Below are positions 6,458 to 14,130 of a DNA stretch of 15,527 nt, in pieces (position 1 is the first letter of the stretch; each line of letters begins with the position of its first letter). The stretch is taken from contig JALSSQ010000108.1 in the NCBI GenBank assembly GCA_026984165.1, positions 1 through 15,527 of the forward strand, in the 5' to 3' direction. Under the pieces are notes generated by a model. The model saw only the letters and a program-made list of their open reading frames with translations. It searched no databases and had not been told where the DNA came from. A program made the position numbers and the translations under genes. This DNA is from Sulfurovum sp. (lineage in GTDB: Bacteria; Campylobacterota; Campylobacteria; Campylobacterales; Sulfurovaceae).

Positions 6458-7306
6458 CTATTCTTTTGTACTAAATTCAACTTCAAACTCATAATTCCGT
6501 CCTGCATTATGCCTTCCGAAACCTATACTTTGCAACTGGGTCAAAAAATCTATTATAGAACGGCTAAATGCTTCATTGTTACTACCTGATGTCACTTGAA
6601 ATTCAAACATCCCTGATGGCTTAATAAACAGTGTTACTGTCGCTTTTTCACCTAAAAAATCACTTTGTGCTGGCCAACTTTCCAGCATTTCTTGTACATG
6701 TGCAAAATAAACATTCTCTTCACCATCATCTTTGTGTTTTTTATTTTTTAAAGCATCATTGACACGCTGCAATGCACTTGGTGCAGTATCTGTAATTTTT
6801 ATAAGATTCTTTTGTGCTTTTTTCATAACCGAGGCATCAGTCGTTTTGATATCTATTTTCTTTTTTTTTGCTTTTATATTTGAAAAAAGATCTATCGTTT
6901 TTTTAGCTTTATGCTTTTTTATTTTCTCTTTTTTCTCATTTATTTTTTGTATTTTAGGTTTTTTAAGTTTTGTTAGGTTTTCATCTTTCTTTGCTCTACG
7001 TTTTTTTATAATTTTTTCTTTTATCACTTTTTTCTTTGTTTCTTTTATTTTTTGTTTTTTTATAGGATGAGGAGTAATGTTCTTTTTCATTCTAGGCTTT
7101 ATTTTTGTCTTAGTTTTCTGTTTAGAAGGCTTTACTTTTTTGGGAGGCGAAATAGCTACTTGAATGCGATGTTCATCCTTTTTAACATAATGCTTAGACT
7201 TATCAACATTACGCATATTAAAATAATAAATAAGCAATCCAACTATCATAAAATAAATAGCAAAAGAAATGACACCCCATAATAGCTTAGGAGATTTTTC
7301 TATCAT
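6458..7306 (-). CDS. tolA: TolA-like energy-transducing protein (TonB/TolA C-terminal domain)
   Basis: An inner-membrane protein that spans the periplasm and passes TolQR-driven motion to TolB-Pal. Of 282 residues, 9-29 form one membrane helix (LLWGVISFAIYFMIVGLLIYY). Residues 37 to about 165 are an extremely Lys-rich linker with few Ala, unlike the Ala-rich helical domain II of E. coli TolA. The C-terminal domain (about 198-282) shows the TolA/TonB pattern of a helix, VTLFIKPSG with a turn, strand FQVTSGS, helix FSRSIIDFLTQL and a final strand. Assignment to TolA rather than TonB rests on its place between tolR and tolB. It starts 9 bp after tolR with a weak ribosome site (AAGATGA). Confidence 0.88.
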   Translation of the reverse strand: MIEKSPKLLWGVISFAIYFMIVGLLIYYFNMRNVDKSKHYVKKDEHRIQVAISPPKKVKPSKQKTKTKIKPRMKKNITPHPIKKQKIKETKKKVIKEKIIKKRRAKKDENLTKLKKPKIQKINEKKEKIKKHKAKKTIDLFSNIKAKKKKIDIKTTDASVMKKAQKNLIKITDTAPSALQRVNDALKNKKHKDDGEENVYFAHVQEMLESWPAQSDFLGEKATVTLFIKPSGMFEFQVTSGSNNEAFSRSIIDFLTQLQSIGFGRHNAGRNYEFEVEFSTKE

Positions 7307-7315
7307 ATTTTCATC

Positions 7316-7702
7316 TTATTCAGTAATCAGCGATACTTTTTCAAATCCCGCTGCTTTTACACTTTTAAGAAGATAAACAACATTATCATAGACAAGTCCT
7401 TTATCTGCACGTATGTAAACTTCACTACTCTTATCATATTTAACAGACTGATTAAGGAAATCATCAGCAAATGTATCTAATCCATAGGTATCATTATTTA
7501 AATAAATTTTTTTATGTTTATCCATACGTATTGTAAGTGTTTTAGGTTTTGTGACTTTAACCGTTTTAGAGCCTTGTGGAAGTTCGATCTGTTCTTGAAA
7601 AGTAATTGTAGGGGCAGTAACCATCAAAATAGCCATAAGCACAAGCATCACGTCAACTAAAGGGGTAATGTTTAAGTCTGGACTATCATCCCAACTAAAC
7701 AT
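7316..7702 (-). CDS. tolR: TolR/ExbD-family proton-channel subunit
   Basis: A small inner-membrane partner of TolQ that converts proton flow into movement of TolA. It has 128 residues from the ATG at 7702. A TTG at 7708 overlapping the tolQ stop would add two residues, but GAGGA at 7713-7709 is spaced correctly (6 nt) only for the ATG. Its single membrane helix is about 13-32 (TPLVDVMLVLMAILMVTAPT). Asp17 in LVDVML is the conserved proton-carrying acid of the family. The periplasmic part (about 33-128) has the ExbD/TolR fold ending KAAGFEKVSLITE. TolR and ExbD differ little in sequence; the neighbours decide the name. Confidence 0.93.
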   Translation of the reverse strand: MFSWDDSPDLNITPLVDVMLVLMAILMVTAPTITFQEQIELPQGSKTVKVTKPKTLTIRMDKHKKIYLNNDTYGLDTFADDFLNQSVKYDKSSEVYIRADKGLVYDNVVYLLKSVKAAGFEKVSLITE

Positions 7703-7704
7703 AG

Positions 7705-8280
7705 TCAATCCTCATCTACCTGTGAAAGTATCACTTCAGATTGTGAAGCAAGGAGTGAAGAAAGTTCATAAGCTTTTCGCTTTAAAACAAGATGAAATGT
7801 GTAAGCAAAAATAGCTACTGCTATCCCTGCTGCAGTAGCTATAAGAGCTTCAGAAATTGCGGGCGCCACGACTGAAAGTGATGCGTTTGATTGGGAACCA
7901 AGCTTAGAAAATGTTTCCAATATCCCTATAACTGTACCAAATAAACCGATAAAAGGAGAGGTTGAAGCAATAATAGAAAGCCAGGTAAGTCCTTTTGTTG
8001 AGGCTCTAATTGCATCTGATGATGCGGCTTCTAGTATGGATTTGCTAGGTGTGTTTACACGAGACAAATAAGTAAAAATCAATGAATTGCTTGCCACTGT
8101 TTTTGACTGATTTGTGTAAAGTGCCTTAAGTGATTTTGATTCAGACTTTATGCGTGAAGTAATCACATAATATCTATCTAAAAATATCCAAAATGTTGCA
8201 ATAAAATAAATAGACAATCCAAAGAGTACAATAAGTGTTATTGCACTACTATGAACGAAATAGTTAAGAAGTGTATCCAA
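7705..8280 (-). CDS. tolQ: TolQ/ExbB-family stator subunit
   Basis: A polytopic inner-membrane subunit that surrounds TolR and powers TolA with the proton gradient. From the TTG at 8280 it has 191 residues. There are three membrane helices: about 12-35, about 100-122 with the family motif PFIGLFGTVIGILETF, and about 141-165 (SEALIATAAGIAVAIFAYTF). The second and third line the channel with TolR. No ATG fits. The TTG at 8280 begins one base after the atpC stop and gives MDTLLNYF; a TTG at 8307 would extend the protein by nine residues into atpC without a ribosome site. GGAAAG lies about 10 nt before 8280, so the choice is likely but not certain. Translation is probably coupled to atpC. Confidence 0.9.
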   Translation of the reverse strand: MDTLLNYFVHSSAITLIVLFGLSIYFIATFWIFLDRYYVITSRIKSESKSLKALYTNQSKTVASNSLIFTYLSRVNTPSKSILEAASSDAIRASTKGLTWLSIIASTSPFIGLFGTVIGILETFSKLGSQSNASLSVVAPAISEALIATAAGIAVAIFAYTFHLVLKRKAYELSSLLASQSEVILSQVDED

Positions 8281-8281
8281 T

Positions 8282-8668
8282 TTAGAAAGACTTTCCAATT
8301 TGTTCAACTTTAGCTACTGCTGAAGCAATAGCGGTGTTAGATGATTCTGCACTTTTTAAAAGTTCTTTTGCTGCGTCAAGTGCACGTGCCAAATCACTAT
8401 CTTCTCCAGAAAGCGCAACAGCACCATCTACGATACACGTTGTCTTTTCTTCTTCGACTTTGACATATCCAGAGTTTACAGCTACTGCTACTTCACTTCC
8501 GTCAGCTTTGTCGATCACGATAACACCTGTATCAAGTAATGATACCAAAGTTGCATGGTTGGCTAATACACCAAACTCACCTTCAGCCCCTGGAAGTGTT
8601 ACTTGTTTTACTTCACCATCAAATATCACACCATTTGGTGTGACTATTTCTAGTTTCATGAGTTCCAT
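8282..8668 (-). CDS. atpC: ATP synthase F1 epsilon subunit
   Basis: A central-stalk subunit that joins gamma to the c-ring and can restrain ATP hydrolysis. It has 128 residues. The N-terminal beta sandwich (about 4-88) has the family opening LEIVTPNGVIFDGEVKQVTLPGAEGEFGVLANH. The C-terminal helical hairpin, the regulatory part in other bacteria, is short (about 90-128). AAAGGA lies about 6 nt before the ATG at 8668; a second in-frame ATG is three codons on. It is the last ATP synthase gene. Its stop is followed at once by the tolQ start, with no terminator between them. Confidence 0.96.
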   Translation of the reverse strand: MELMKLEIVTPNGVIFDGEVKQVTLPGAEGEFGVLANHATLVSLLDTGVIVIDKADGSEVAVAVNSGYVKVEEEKTTCIVDGAVALSGEDSDLARALDAAKELLKSAESSNTAIASAVAKVEQIGKSF

Positions 8669-8695
8669 AAATATCCTTTAAGATGAGAACTAAGA

Positions 8696-10096
8696 TTATT
8701 TTGCGTTAATCTTATCGTTTTTCGCAATTGCCTCATCCATATTTCCAACCATGTAGAATGCTGCTTCATTCATATGGTCATACTTACCTTCAAGAAGCCC
8801 CTTAAATCCTTCGATTGTATCCTCAAGAGTCACATACACACCTGGAGAACCAGTAAAGACTTCTGCAACGTGGAATGGCTGAGAAAGGTATTTTTCAATC
8901 TTTCTTGCTCTTTCAACCACAAGTTTGTCATCTTCAGAAAGTTCGTCCATACCAAGAATAGCAATAATATCTTGAAGGTCTTTATATTTTTGAAGAATTT
9001 GCTGTACACCTGTTGCAACAGCATAATGCTCTTCACCAACGATTTGTGGATCAAGCATTCTTGATGTTGAGTCAAGTGGATCAACCGCAGGGTAGATACC
9101 TTTTTCAGCAATCGATCTGTTAAGTACTGTTGTTGCATCTAAGTGAGCAAATACAGAAGCTGGGGCAGGATCGGTTAAGTCATCCGCAGGAACATATACT
9201 GCTTGTACAGATGTGATAGAACCTTTTGTTGTAGATGTAATACGCTCTTGAAGTGCACCCATCTCTCTTGCTAGTGTCGGTTGGTAACCAACAGCTGAAG
9301 GGATACGCCCAAGAAGCGCAGACATCTCTGAACCTGATTGTGCAAAACGGAAGATGTTATCGATAAACATAAGAACATCCAGTCCCATCTCATCTCTAAA
9401 GTACTCAGCCATTGTAAGACCAGTAAGTGCGATACGGTTACGTGCTCCTGGAGGCTCTGACATTTGACCATAACAGAGTGCAACTTTATCCAATACGTTT
9501 GACTCTTTCATCTCGTAGTAAAGGTCATTACCTTCACGTGTTCTTTCACCAACACCAGCAAATACTGAGTATCCAGAGTGTTTCATCGCAACGTTGTTGA
9601 TAAGTTCCATAATGATGACTGTCTTACCAACACCAGCACCACCGAAGAGTCCCACTTTTCCACCTTTGTTATAAGGTGCAAGAAGGTCAACAACCTTAAT
9701 ACCTGTTTCAAACACTTCAGTTTTAGTACTTTGATCTTCAAAAGATGGAGGATCTCTATGGATTGACCAATGCTCTTTTGCTTCTACTGCTCCGGCATCG
9801 TCTATGGCTTCACCAACGACATTAAAGATACGTCCGAGAACTTCTTCACCAACAGGTACCTTAATAGAATCACCTGTTGCTTTTACTTCTTGTCCACGTA
9901 CTAAACCTTCACTCATATCCATAGCAATGGTTCTTACTCTGTTATCACCAAGCTGTGCTGCTACTTCTAAAACCAATCTCTGTTCTTTACCATCCACAAC
10001 ATTAATCGTCTCTAATGCTTCGTTTATTTCTGGTAGATAGTCTGTAAAATCCACATCAATTACGGGACCTAAGACTTGTACTATTTTACCTGTCAT
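8696..10096 (-). CDS. atpD: ATP synthase F1 beta subunit (catalytic)
   Basis: The catalytic subunit of the F1 hexamer; it makes ATP from ADP and phosphate as gamma rotates. It has 466 residues, a normal length. The P-loop is GGAGVGKT (152-159). The catalytic-glutamate region is GERTREGNDLY (183-193), where the first Glu, Glu184, corresponds by motif to the catalytic Glu. Walker B is VLMFIDNIFR (241-250). The alpha/beta signature is PAVDPLDSTS (336-345), and the lever motif is DELSEDD (384-390), one conservative change from DELSEED. AGGAG lies about 9 nt before the ATG. It follows atpG by 19 bp and precedes atpC by 27 bp. Confidence 0.98.
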   Translation of the reverse strand: MTGKIVQVLGPVIDVDFTDYLPEINEALETINVVDGKEQRLVLEVAAQLGDNRVRTIAMDMSEGLVRGQEVKATGDSIKVPVGEEVLGRIFNVVGEAIDDAGAVEAKEHWSIHRDPPSFEDQSTKTEVFETGIKVVDLLAPYNKGGKVGLFGGAGVGKTVIIMELINNVAMKHSGYSVFAGVGERTREGNDLYYEMKESNVLDKVALCYGQMSEPPGARNRIALTGLTMAEYFRDEMGLDVLMFIDNIFRFAQSGSEMSALLGRIPSAVGYQPTLAREMGALQERITSTTKGSITSVQAVYVPADDLTDPAPASVFAHLDATTVLNRSIAEKGIYPAVDPLDSTSRMLDPQIVGEEHYAVATGVQQILQKYKDLQDIIAILGMDELSEDDKLVVERARKIEKYLSQPFHVAEVFTGSPGVYVTLEDTIEGFKGLLEGKYDHMNEAAFYMVGNMDEAIAKNDKINAK

Positions 10097-10115
10097 TATT
10101 ATTTGCTCCTATCTC

Positions 10116-11003
10116 TTATTTCATTGATTCCATACCACTGATTATCTCTATGAGTTCAGTAGTAATCGCTTCTTGTCTAGCTTTGTTATACTTAACGTTT
10201 AACTCTTTGACCATCTCTTTGGCATTTTTGGTTGCTGCATCCATTGCCTGCATACGCGCTGAATGTTCAGCTGCAAGTGAGTCGATAAGTGAATAATACA
10301 TCGTATATTCTATATAACGCTTCACCAAAGCATCTAAAAGTGTGTCATCATCGTCTGGCTCAACTTCAAGCTCTGAAGTCGATACTGCATTCAGTTCTAA
10401 GCGAGAACTGTCAACAGGCAAAACCTGATCTTCTCTTAACTCTTGAGTGATCATATTTACATAGCCATTGTGTACTAAGATTATCTTATCTGTATCACCA
10501 TTAACGTATGACTCTGCCACTCCAGAGATAAACTCTGCAGCTGACTTAAAATCAGGTGCCGCAGAAAGCCCTACAATCTCGTCACTTAACTCAACATTGT
10601 TGAATTTGAAGAAATCAATGCCTTTTCTACCTACAGCTCTAAGTCTTACTTTTACATCTTTTGCTTGATATTCAGCAAGCAGTGCATTGACCCTCTTAAT
10701 TGTTTGAGAGTTAAATCCACCACATAGCCCTTTATCTGCAGTGATAAATACAATATCTACTTTTTTAGGATTTTCTGCATCCTTAAAATAAACATTATCG
10801 ATACCATCTGCATTAGCATTTTGCATTTTTTGAGCGATCTCGTTTAAAAGTTCGGTCAATTTTTCTGCATAGACTCTCGATTTTTTAGCAAGTTCTTCTG
10901 TTCTTTTCAGTTTAGCAGAAGATACAAGCTTCATAGCGTTAGTGGTTTTCTGTGTATTCTTTACAGAACCAATCTTACGCTTTATCTCTTTTAAATTAGC
11001 CAT
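10116..11003 (-). CDS. atpG: ATP synthase F1 gamma subunit
   Basis: The rotating central shaft of F1. It has 295 residues. The N-terminal helix MANLKEIKRKIGSVKNTQKTTNAMKLVSSAK and the C-terminal helix ending EAITTELIEIISGMESMK form the coiled coil that enters the alpha/beta ring. The middle domain starts with FITADKGLCGGFN. An acidic stretch, EPDDDD, at about residue 218 sits on the surface domain and is a mild local variation. The ATG at 11003 is preceded by AAAGG at 6 nt. It lies 12 bp after atpA. Confidence 0.97.
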   Translation of the reverse strand: MANLKEIKRKIGSVKNTQKTTNAMKLVSSAKLKRTEELAKKSRVYAEKLTELLNEIAQKMQNANADGIDNVYFKDAENPKKVDIVFITADKGLCGGFNSQTIKRVNALLAEYQAKDVKVRLRAVGRKGIDFFKFNNVELSDEIVGLSAAPDFKSAAEFISGVAESYVNGDTDKIILVHNGYVNMITQELREDQVLPVDSSRLELNAVSTSELEVEPDDDDTLLDALVKRYIEYTMYYSLIDSLAAEHSARMQAMDAATKNAKEMVKELNVKYNKARQEAITTELIEIISGMESMK

Positions 11004-11015
11004 GTTTAGCCTTTC

Positions 11016-12530
11016 TTACGCTGCAAATGAAGCTTTAAAGTCTTCGATAGCTTTACGTAATTCTGCCTCTGTGTCATCAGATATTTTTTTCTCATTTCTA
11101 ATAGCATCTAAAATATTTGCATATTTTGCTTCCATAAATGGCATAAGTTCAGCTTCAAATTTTGTGACAGAAGATGCAGGAATATCATCAAGGTATCCAT
11201 TTGCACCAGCAAAAATGATAACCACTTGCTTTTCAATAGCCACAGGAGCGTAAGGCCCTTGTTTGAGTACTTCAACCATTCTTTGTCCACGCTCTAGTTG
11301 ACCTCTTGTATGTTCATCAAGATCAGATGCAAACTGTGCAAATGCCTGAAGCTCTCTAAATGATGCCAAATCAAGTCTTAGTGTACCAGATACCTGTTTG
11401 GTTGCTTTGATTTGTGCAGCACCACCAACACGAGACACAGAAAGTCCCACATTTATCGCTGGTCTGATACCTGAGTTAAACAAGTCAGTCTCCAAGAAGA
11501 TTTGACCATCGGTAATAGAAATAACGTTTGTTGGAATATATGCTGCAACATCACCCGCTTGTGTCTCAATGATTGGGAATGCAGTAATAGAACCAGCACC
11601 TAAATCATCAGAGAGTTTTGCAGCTCTTTCAAGCAGTCTTGAGTGTAGGTAGAACACATCCCCCGGGTAGGCTTCACGACCTGGAGGACGTCTCAAGATA
11701 AGAGACATCTCTCTGTATGCAACTGCATGCTTAGAAAGGTCATCATAGAAGATCACTGCATGTCTGCCATTATCTCTAAAGTATTCTGCCATTGTTACAC
11801 CAGCATAAGGAGCAAGGAACTGCAATGCTGAAGATTCTGCTGCACCGGCAGTAACAACGATAGTATAATCCATCGCCCCATGTTCTTCAAGCTTTTTGAC
11901 AGTTGCTGCCACTGTAGATGCTTTTTGACCAATCGCTACATAGATACAGACAACATCTTGACCTTTTTGGTTGATGATTGTATCGATAGCAAGTGTTGTT
12001 TTACCTGTTTGTCTATCACCAATGATAAGTTCTCTTTGTCCGCGTCCCACAGGTACAAGTGCATCGATAGCTTTTATACCTGTTTGAAGTGGTTCATGTA
12101 CTGATTTTCTGGCCATGATACCAGGTGCTTTTTCTTCAATAAATCTTTGCTCTGCTGCTTCAATAGCACCTTTGCCATCCACTGGTTCACCAAGTGAATT
12201 GACTACTCTTCCCATGAGTCCATCACCTACTGGTGTTTTAAGAAGTTCACCAGCTCTTTTGACACTCATCCCCTCTTTTATACCTGTACTCGCTCCAAGT
12301 ACAACAACACCGACGTTTGCTTCTTCAAGGTTCAATACAAGACCTTTTGCACCATTATCGAACTCTACAACTTCACCAGCCATAACATTGTTAAGACCAT
12401 ATACTGTTGTAATACCATCCGCGATACCTACTACTTTTCCTACTTCATTGATATCAACATCAATCTCAAAGTTTTCAATTCTTTCTTTGATAATCGAAGA
12501 GATTTCATCTGCTTGCAATTTGTTTGCCAC
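11016..12530 (-). CDS. atpA: ATP synthase F1 alpha subunit
   Basis: The regulatory nucleotide-binding subunit that alternates with beta in F1 and supplies the arginine finger. It has 504 residues. The P-loop is GDRQTGKT (171-178). The alpha/beta signature is PAINVGLSVS (357-366), with the arginine finger Arg367 in SVSRVGG. The start codon is GTG at 12530; AAAGGAG lies 5 nt before it and no in-frame ATG is close, so the GTG start is well supported. Most of its N-terminal region, including LQADEISSIIKERI, matches the segment that contacts delta. It follows atpH by 23 bp. Confidence 0.98.
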   Translation of the reverse strand: MANKLQADEISSIIKERIENFEIDVDINEVGKVVGIADGITTVYGLNNVMAGEVVEFDNGAKGLVLNLEEANVGVVVLGASTGIKEGMSVKRAGELLKTPVGDGLMGRVVNSLGEPVDGKGAIEAAEQRFIEEKAPGIMARKSVHEPLQTGIKAIDALVPVGRGQRELIIGDRQTGKTTLAIDTIINQKGQDVVCIYVAIGQKASTVAATVKKLEEHGAMDYTIVVTAGAAESSALQFLAPYAGVTMAEYFRDNGRHAVIFYDDLSKHAVAYREMSLILRRPPGREAYPGDVFYLHSRLLERAAKLSDDLGAGSITAFPIIETQAGDVAAYIPTNVISITDGQIFLETDLFNSGIRPAINVGLSVSRVGGAAQIKATKQVSGTLRLDLASFRELQAFAQFASDLDEHTRGQLERGQRMVEVLKQGPYAPVAIEKQVVIIFAGANGYLDDIPASSVTKFEAELMPFMEAKYANILDAIRNEKKISDDTEAELRKAIEDFKASFAA

Positions 12531-12553
12531 TACTACTCCTTTACTTTAGATAA

Positions 12554-13081
12554 CTATAGTGATTTCTTAATGAAATCAATTAATTGTTCTTTAACTCTCT
12601 GTTTAGAGAAGTTTACCTCTATCCCCAAATCATCCACAGATACACGCAACCCTTCAAGATCCGTCTTTTCCTGTGTTAATTTAATCGTTGAACCTGTATA
12701 TTTTTTAAGTGTCTTTTCAAGATCCGCTAATGCTTTGGCATCGAGCGTAGAAGCACTTTTTACTACACCTTCATAGTTATTTGAAATACGCTGCTGATCA
12801 GAATTCAATACTTTTGTAATCGCTGGAAGTAAATCCAATCTGTTATTCTCACCTAAAATCTTTACAAAATTCACAAGTGCACCATCTGCATCTTTGCCAA
12901 GTGCTGCAAGAATCATTTCGGTTTTCTTCTCACTTGAAACGATAGGAGATGTTAATGCTGATTTCACTTCGTCTGTAGCTGTCACTTCTGAGACTAGATT
13001 TAAAACCTCTAAAACAGCAGGTAAATCTTTGCTCACAGAAGAGAGTGCTTGTGCATATCTTTTAGCAATTAATTCTTCCAT
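12554..13081 (-). CDS. atpH: ATP synthase F1 delta subunit
   Basis: The top of the peripheral stalk, fastening b/b' to the alpha subunit. It has 175 residues from the ATG at 13081, which gives the family opening MEELIAKRYAQALSSV. The frame stays open further upstream into atpF, but AAGGTGG about 8 nt before 13081 and the protein alignment pattern support this start. The N-terminal helical bundle is about 1-105. The C-terminal domain holds the typical strand-helix LDLEGLRVSVDDLGIEVNFS-like segment near the end (DLEGLRVSVDDLGIEVNFS). The start lies one base after the atpF stop, so the two are translationally coupled. Confidence 0.94.
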   Translation of the reverse strand: MEELIAKRYAQALSSVSKDLPAVLEVLNLVSEVTATDEVKSALTSPIVSSEKKTEMILAALGKDADGALVNFVKILGENNRLDLLPAITKVLNSDQQRISNNYEGVVKSASTLDAKALADLEKTLKKYTGSTIKLTQEKTDLEGLRVSVDDLGIEVNFSKQRVKEQLIDFIKKSL

Positions 13082-13082
13082 A

Positions 13083-13631
13083 TTATGCCACCTTCTTTGA
13101 AATAATCTCAACAACTTTACTTTCATCAAGATTAATATCATCTGTCGTGATATTTTCACTCAATACTTCATCGATGGCTTCTCTTGCTGATTTACGTTCT
13201 TCAAAATTCATTTTCTCTTCAAGCTGTTTTTCCAAAAGAGCTAATTCATTTTGGTTGGCTAAAGCAATTTTTTCAGCCAAAATAACTGCTTCAGCTTTCG
13301 CATCTGCAAGAATTTCTTCAGCTTTTTTCTCACTTGCTTTTAAACGCGCTTGCGCTTCTTTCTTTTCGTTTTTAGCCGCCTGAAGTTTTTCTTCTATTTC
13401 ATTCAGCTGTGCAGCAATATTTGCAGATCTTCCTTTAAAGAAATCTTTTATAGGATTTGCTATTAAATAGTATAGTAATGCAACAAAAATAGTAAAGTTC
13501 AATACTCTTGGGAAGAAATCACTCTCTCTACCTGTTTGCATAAAATAACGACTTGTCTCTCCTTCTGCATGTCCATTTGCCAAAAGAATAGCTGGAACTA
13601 TAAGTAAAGACAATAGTATCATTTTTTTCAT
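13083..13631 (-). CDS. atpF: ATP synthase Fo b subunit, with a signal-peptide-like N-terminus
   Basis: A peripheral-stalk subunit of 182 residues. It has two hydrophobic segments: 4-19 (MILLSLLIVPAILLAN), preceded by two Lys and followed by a plausible cleavage site near LANG-HAEG, and 43-59 (VLNFTIFVALLYYLIAN), which is the usual b membrane anchor. From about 65 to 150 it is a charged Ala/Lys/Glu helix with the spacing expected of a stalk coiled coil. The standard E. coli b subunit has only the anchor; I recall a similar extra N-terminal segment in Helicobacter b subunits. A strong AAGGAGG precedes the ATG by about 9 nt. It sits 14 bp after the b' gene. Confidence 0.93.
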   Translation of the reverse strand: MKKMILLSLLIVPAILLANGHAEGETSRYFMQTGRESDFFPRVLNFTIFVALLYYLIANPIKDFFKGRSANIAAQLNEIEEKLQAAKNEKKEAQARLKASEKKAEEILADAKAEAVILAEKIALANQNELALLEKQLEEKMNFEERKSAREAIDEVLSENITTDDINLDESKVVEIISKKVA

Positions 13632-13645
13632 ATTGACATCCCTCC

Positions 13646-14068
13646 TTATAGTTTACTAAACTTGGCTTTGAGGCTCTCTTTAAAAAGAGGCATCTGTGAG
13701 AGAAGTGCATTTTTCAAATTCTCTTTATCAGAGTTAAGCTTTTCTACAAACTTTTTATACTCAGCATCTAGTTCATTTTGTTTAGTATCAACTTTACTCG
13801 CAGCCAATGTCTTTTCATCATCAATTGCTTTCTGTCTAATAGACGCAGCTTCATTTTTAGCATTGCTAATAATTTCATCTGCCTTTGCATTGAGTTCATC
13901 AGTGTTGCCACTAAGTCCTTTTGCTGCTTCCAAATCTTTTGCTATAGAGGCATCTCTGTCATCCATAAATTTTACCAATGGCTGAAATAGCATGTTATTT
14001 AAAAGAACAAGTAGGGTTAGAAACAACGCAAGAACGAACAACATCAATGGTAAATGTATGTCAAGCAT
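13646..14068 (-). CDS. atpF': ATP synthase Fo b' subunit
   Basis: The second, divergent b-type stalk subunit, giving a b/b' heterodimer rather than a b2 homodimer. It has 140 residues with one membrane helix at about 6-24 (LPLMLFVLALFLTLLVLLN), the short link FQPLVKFMDDRDASI, and a long charged helix to the end. It is shorter than the b subunit beside it and has no extra N-terminal segment. GAGGAG lies 5 nt before the ATG. It is the first gene of the ATP synthase block. The a and c subunit genes are not in the window, as expected for Campylobacterota, where they lie elsewhere. Confidence 0.92.
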   Translation of the reverse strand: MLDIHLPLMLFVLALFLTLLVLLNNMLFQPLVKFMDDRDASIAKDLEAAKGLSGNTDELNAKADEIISNAKNEAASIRQKAIDDEKTLAASKVDTKQNELDAEYKKFVEKLNSDKENLKNALLSQMPLFKESLKAKFSKL

Positions 14069-14094
14069 TCATACTCCTCATGTAATTTCGCGCT

Positions 14095-14103
14095 ATTTTA
14101 GCA
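14095..14103 (-). promoter_or_regulatory. Predicted extended -10 promoter of the ATP synthase operon
   Basis: On the minus strand, TGCTAAAAT (14103-14095) gives TAAAAT (5 of 6) with an upstream TG, in the 62-bp gap between parB and the b' gene. Transcription would begin near 14088, about 20 nt before the start codon. No clear -35 box is seen. Read-through from parAB is also possible because no terminator is visible. Confidence 0.5.
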
Positions 14104-14130
14104 TTTTAGAGATGAAAGGTCGGTTAAAAA

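Noticed and set aside
6732..7070. Long Phe-rich open frame on the plus strand opposite tolA.
   Set aside because: It is the mirror of Lys (AAA/AAG) codons in the tolA linker; its composition is almost only Phe, Ile, Ser and Leu and it lacks a ribosome site.
8774..9766. Several open frames of 62-102 codons on both strands inside atpD.
   Set aside because: They lie wholly within a well-conserved catalytic subunit gene, have no ribosome sites and show no recognisable protein features.
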